Assembly (NCBI GenBank): GCA_027294925.1
Contig: JAPULM010000484.1
Coordinates: 1 to 6,041, forward strand
DNA: 6,041 nucleotides
Reading direction: 5' to 3'
Origin: a bacterium
Lineage (GTDB): Bacteria > Tectomicrobia > Entotheonellia > Entotheonellales > Entotheonellaceae
Below are positions 5,177-6,041 of the stretch, piece by piece; the stretch's first letter is position 1, and each line of letters opens with the position of its first letter. The notes under the pieces are model-generated. The model was not told the DNA's origin, did no database searches, and saw nothing but the letters and a program-made list of their open reading frames with translations. Made by a program: the position numbers and the translations under genes.

Positions 5177-6041
5177 ATGGCAGCGTACAAACTGATCTCG
5201 TCCGATTCCCACATTGTTGAACCTCCAGACATGTACACCAATCGCATGGCGTCCAAATATCGCGACCGAGCACCACGTATGGAGCGTCGACAAACCCCCT
5301 CGGGCCGGGATTATGACGCCTGGTTTATCGACGGGATGCAGGTCGGGACCTTGGGGGCAGTGATTCAGGCTGGACAACGGTTTGAGGATCCTTCGGCGAT
5401 CGACTTTCTTGGCGTTTGGGAGGATGTGCGCAAAGCGGCGTACGAACCCGATCCTATGCTGAAAGAATTGGCCGACGACGGGGTCTGGGGCGCGTGTCTG
5501 CAGCCGAGCCAGGGGCTCTTCTGGTACCGTATTCCAGACAGTGAGCTCCTCTCCGCCATCTGCGCCGTATATAATGACTGGATCGTAGAGTTTTGCCGTA
5601 CCGATACCAAACGCTTGAAGGCGATCGGCACGATTAATGTCGATAACGTCGACGAGGGCTGCCGGGAGATGAAGCGCTGTGCAAAGATGGGCATGGTGGG
5701 GGTGTTTATTCCCGTCTACCCGTTACCCGACCGACCCTACAGCCAAGCCATCTACGATAAACTCTGGTGGACGGCGCAAGACCTGAACATGCCGTTGCTT
5801 CTGCACATCGCCACGAATCGCGGCGGTATCCCGGGCTGTGAGTTCACCATGGACATTTCGGAACTCACGGCGGTAGGACGTTCCACCACTGATCACTGGG
5901 TCCGCTCGTCGTTGACTGCCATGATTTTTTCCGGCTTGTTCGATCGCTATCCGCGCTTGCGGGTGGGATCGGTCGAGCACGAGCTGGGCTGGATTCCCCA
6001 CTGGCTGAGTCAAATGGATTTCACCTACCGTGAACGGCCAA
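5177..6041 (+). CDS. Amidohydrolase-2 family metal-dependent hydrolase/decarboxylase (3' end outside window)
   Basis: The frame runs from ATG 5177 without a stop to the right edge, giving 288 residues; the family is usually 350-400, so perhaps the last quarter is missing. The start is fixed by a consensus AGGAGG. Seen: the opening strand LISSDSHIVEPPDMY (6-20) with the D-x-H metal motif (Asp10, His12); the central LLLHIA with His210, a typical metal ligand; His240 in TDHW; and GSVEHELGWIPHWLSQMD (264-281), the family's late barrel segment before GWIP. These fit PF04909, the ACMSD-like TIM-barrel group whose members hydrolyse or decarboxylate aromatic and cyclic carboxylates. The final catalytic Asp expected near the C-terminus is not visible. 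No signal peptide is seen, so it is cytosolic. Relatives often sit in catabolic clusters with flavin monooxygenases, so the genes to the right would be informative. The substrate cannot be named. It has its own promoter and a long leader. Confidence 0.92.
   Translation, partial: MAAYKLISSDSHIVEPPDMYTNRMASKYRDRAPRMERRQTPSGRDYDAWFIDGMQVGTLGAVIQAGQRFEDPSAIDFLGVWEDVRKAAYEPDPMLKELADDGVWGACLQPSQGLFWYRIPDSELLSAICAVYNDWIVEFCRTDTKRLKAIGTINVDNVDEGCREMKRCAKMGMVGVFIPVYPLPDRPYSQAIYDKLWWTAQDLNMPLLLHIATNRGGIPGCEFTMDISELTAVGRSTTDHWVRSSLTAMIFSGLFDRYPRLRVGSVEHELGWIPHWLSQMDFTYRERP

Noticed and set aside
5365..6013. Minus-strand open frames opposite the amidohydrolase gene
   Set aside because: The plus-strand frame has recognisable family motifs and a consensus ribosome site; the minus frames have neither.
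1..6041. CRISPR array, tRNA, rRNA or insertion sequence with transposase
   Set aside because: No regularly spaced repeats, cloverleaf or rRNA signature, or transposase motifs were seen on either strand.

Overview
The window is about 6 kb of moderately GC-rich bacterial DNA, most likely from a proteobacterium. That guess rests on base composition, Shine-Dalgarno-type ribosome sites, one near-consensus sigma70 promoter and protein style; the species cannot be named from the sequence. All five protein genes I accept lie on the + strand.

Left part (2-1878): the C-terminal half of a class III PLP-dependent aminotransferase, cut by the left edge, is followed 23 bases later by a complete argJ-type ornithine acetyltransferase / glutamate N-acetyltransferase. 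They look like a two-gene transcription unit for amino or diamine metabolism. No other arginine gene is visible.

Middle part (1942-3279): one 445-residue protein joins an N-terminal metallo-beta-lactamase-fold hydrolase, with a full metal-ligand set, to a C-terminal response-regulator receiver domain. This looks like a phosphorylation-controlled hydrolase with no DNA-binding output.

Right part (3280-6041): two long leader regions alternate with two hydrolase genes. The 375-base gap at 3280-3654 holds a folded-looking segment, a strong GC hairpin and a short reading frame resembling the start of a SAM-dependent methyltransferase. Next is a cytosolic alpha/beta-hydrolase with an unassigned helical N-terminal half (3655-4866). 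The 310-base gap at 4867-5176 starts with a palindrome abutting a TTGACA-N17-TAGGGT promoter and has a leader of roughly 230 bases. It leads to an amidohydrolase-2 family gene (5177 to the right edge) that is open at its 3' end.

The main unexplained signal is that the two gaps share a colinear, ungapped block (3355-3407 with 4982-5034, 33 of 53 bases identical by my count). Both copies can form the same two successive hairpins, with one compensating-type change and conserved loop bases. This may be a repeated structured leader RNA or a decayed repeat. It rests on two copies compared by eye, so it is a lead and not a result.
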